NCBI RefSeq assembly: GCF_014042345.1
Contig: NZ_JACEZT010000012.1
Location: 62,001-126,000, forward strand
Reading direction: 5' to 3'
DNA: 64,000 bases
From: Rugamonas brunnea
Lineage (GTDB): Bacteria > Pseudomonadota > Gammaproteobacteria > Burkholderiales > Burkholderiaceae_D
In this document: positions 63,961 through 64,000 of the stretch, one piece after another
Layout of the letters: every line of letters begins with the position of its first letter
Numbering within the stretch: position 1 is the first letter of the stretch
The notes under the pieces: model-generated
What the model was told of the DNA's origin: nothing
What the model saw: the letters and a program-made list of their open reading frames with translations, nothing else
The model's database searches: none
Made by a program: the position numbers and the translations under genes

Positions 63961-64000
63961 GACAACGCCCAGCATTATCAAGGCTGGACGCCGGCCTGTC

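Overview
The window is GC-rich chromosomal DNA from a betaproteobacterium, most likely of the Oxalobacteraceae (Massilia/Duganella/Janthinobacterium type). This rests on base composition, on gene orders common in that group (yqgE-ruvX-pyrR-pyrB-pyrC'; phoH-ybeY-corC-lnt-glyQS-gmhB-plsC), on a PEP-CTERM protein and on several small proteins I associate with the family. It is an inference from content; no 16S gene is present. I see no insertion sequence, prophage, CRISPR array or replication origin.

Layout. 1-6.05 kb: the tail of an aromatic-hydrocarbon oxygenase cluster (5'-truncated ferredoxin-NADH reductase, FadL/TodX-type porin) followed by a TodS/TodT-type sensor and regulator pair. 6.2-11 kb: housekeeping run yqgE, ruvX, pyrR, pyrB, a pseudo-dihydroorotase (pyrC') and an acyltransferase; a perfect 20-bp inverted repeat sits between the last two. 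11-20.5 kb: apaH (minus), then surface-polysaccharide and LPS genes on the plus strand (rfbBACD, a WecA-like transferase, a phosphomannomutase, waaC, waaA). 20.5-30.1 kb: a minus-strand run phoH, ybeY, corC, lnt, glyQ, glyS, gmhB, plsC, YgjP-like peptidase.

30.4-36.1 kb: small and signalling genes (110-residue HTH protein, HDOD protein with a 113-residue partner, histidine kinase, 56-residue membrane protein, PEP-CTERM protein, thioredoxin, low-complexity protein). 36.1-41.7 kb: a trans-4-hydroxyproline catabolic operon with a divergent PAS-AraC regulator. 41.8-47.4 kb: L-lactate use (lldR, lutA, lutC, lutB, lldP) with two matching candidate LldR operators. 47.5-54.2 kb: a sulfatase with serine at the formylglycine position, two related AraC regulators, an SDR and a periplasmic binding protein. 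54.2-58.2 kb: 3-hydroxybutyrate use under a sigma-54 activator (hbcR-like, GntP permease, bdhA), with a near-consensus -24/-12 promoter and three palindromic activator sites. 58.3-63.7 kb: toxin-antitoxin pair, carboxymuconolactone decarboxylase-family protein, TPR protein, thioredoxin-like DipZ-type protein, two exported alpha/beta hydrolases and a divergent OhrR-type MarR regulator. The window ends with two identical tRNA genes (anticodon CAU) on the minus strand.

Taken together the accessory regions describe a soil-type heterotroph with self-contained catabolic islands (aromatics, hydroxyproline, lactate, 3-hydroxybutyrate, perhaps sulfate esters), each next to its own regulator. I found no clearly new multi-gene system. 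The most informative observations are regulatory sites (HbcR, LldR, MarR, AraC) and sequence departures in known families (pyrC' without its metal-binding histidines, the Ser-type sulfatase, a GAYTGA loop in HbcR).
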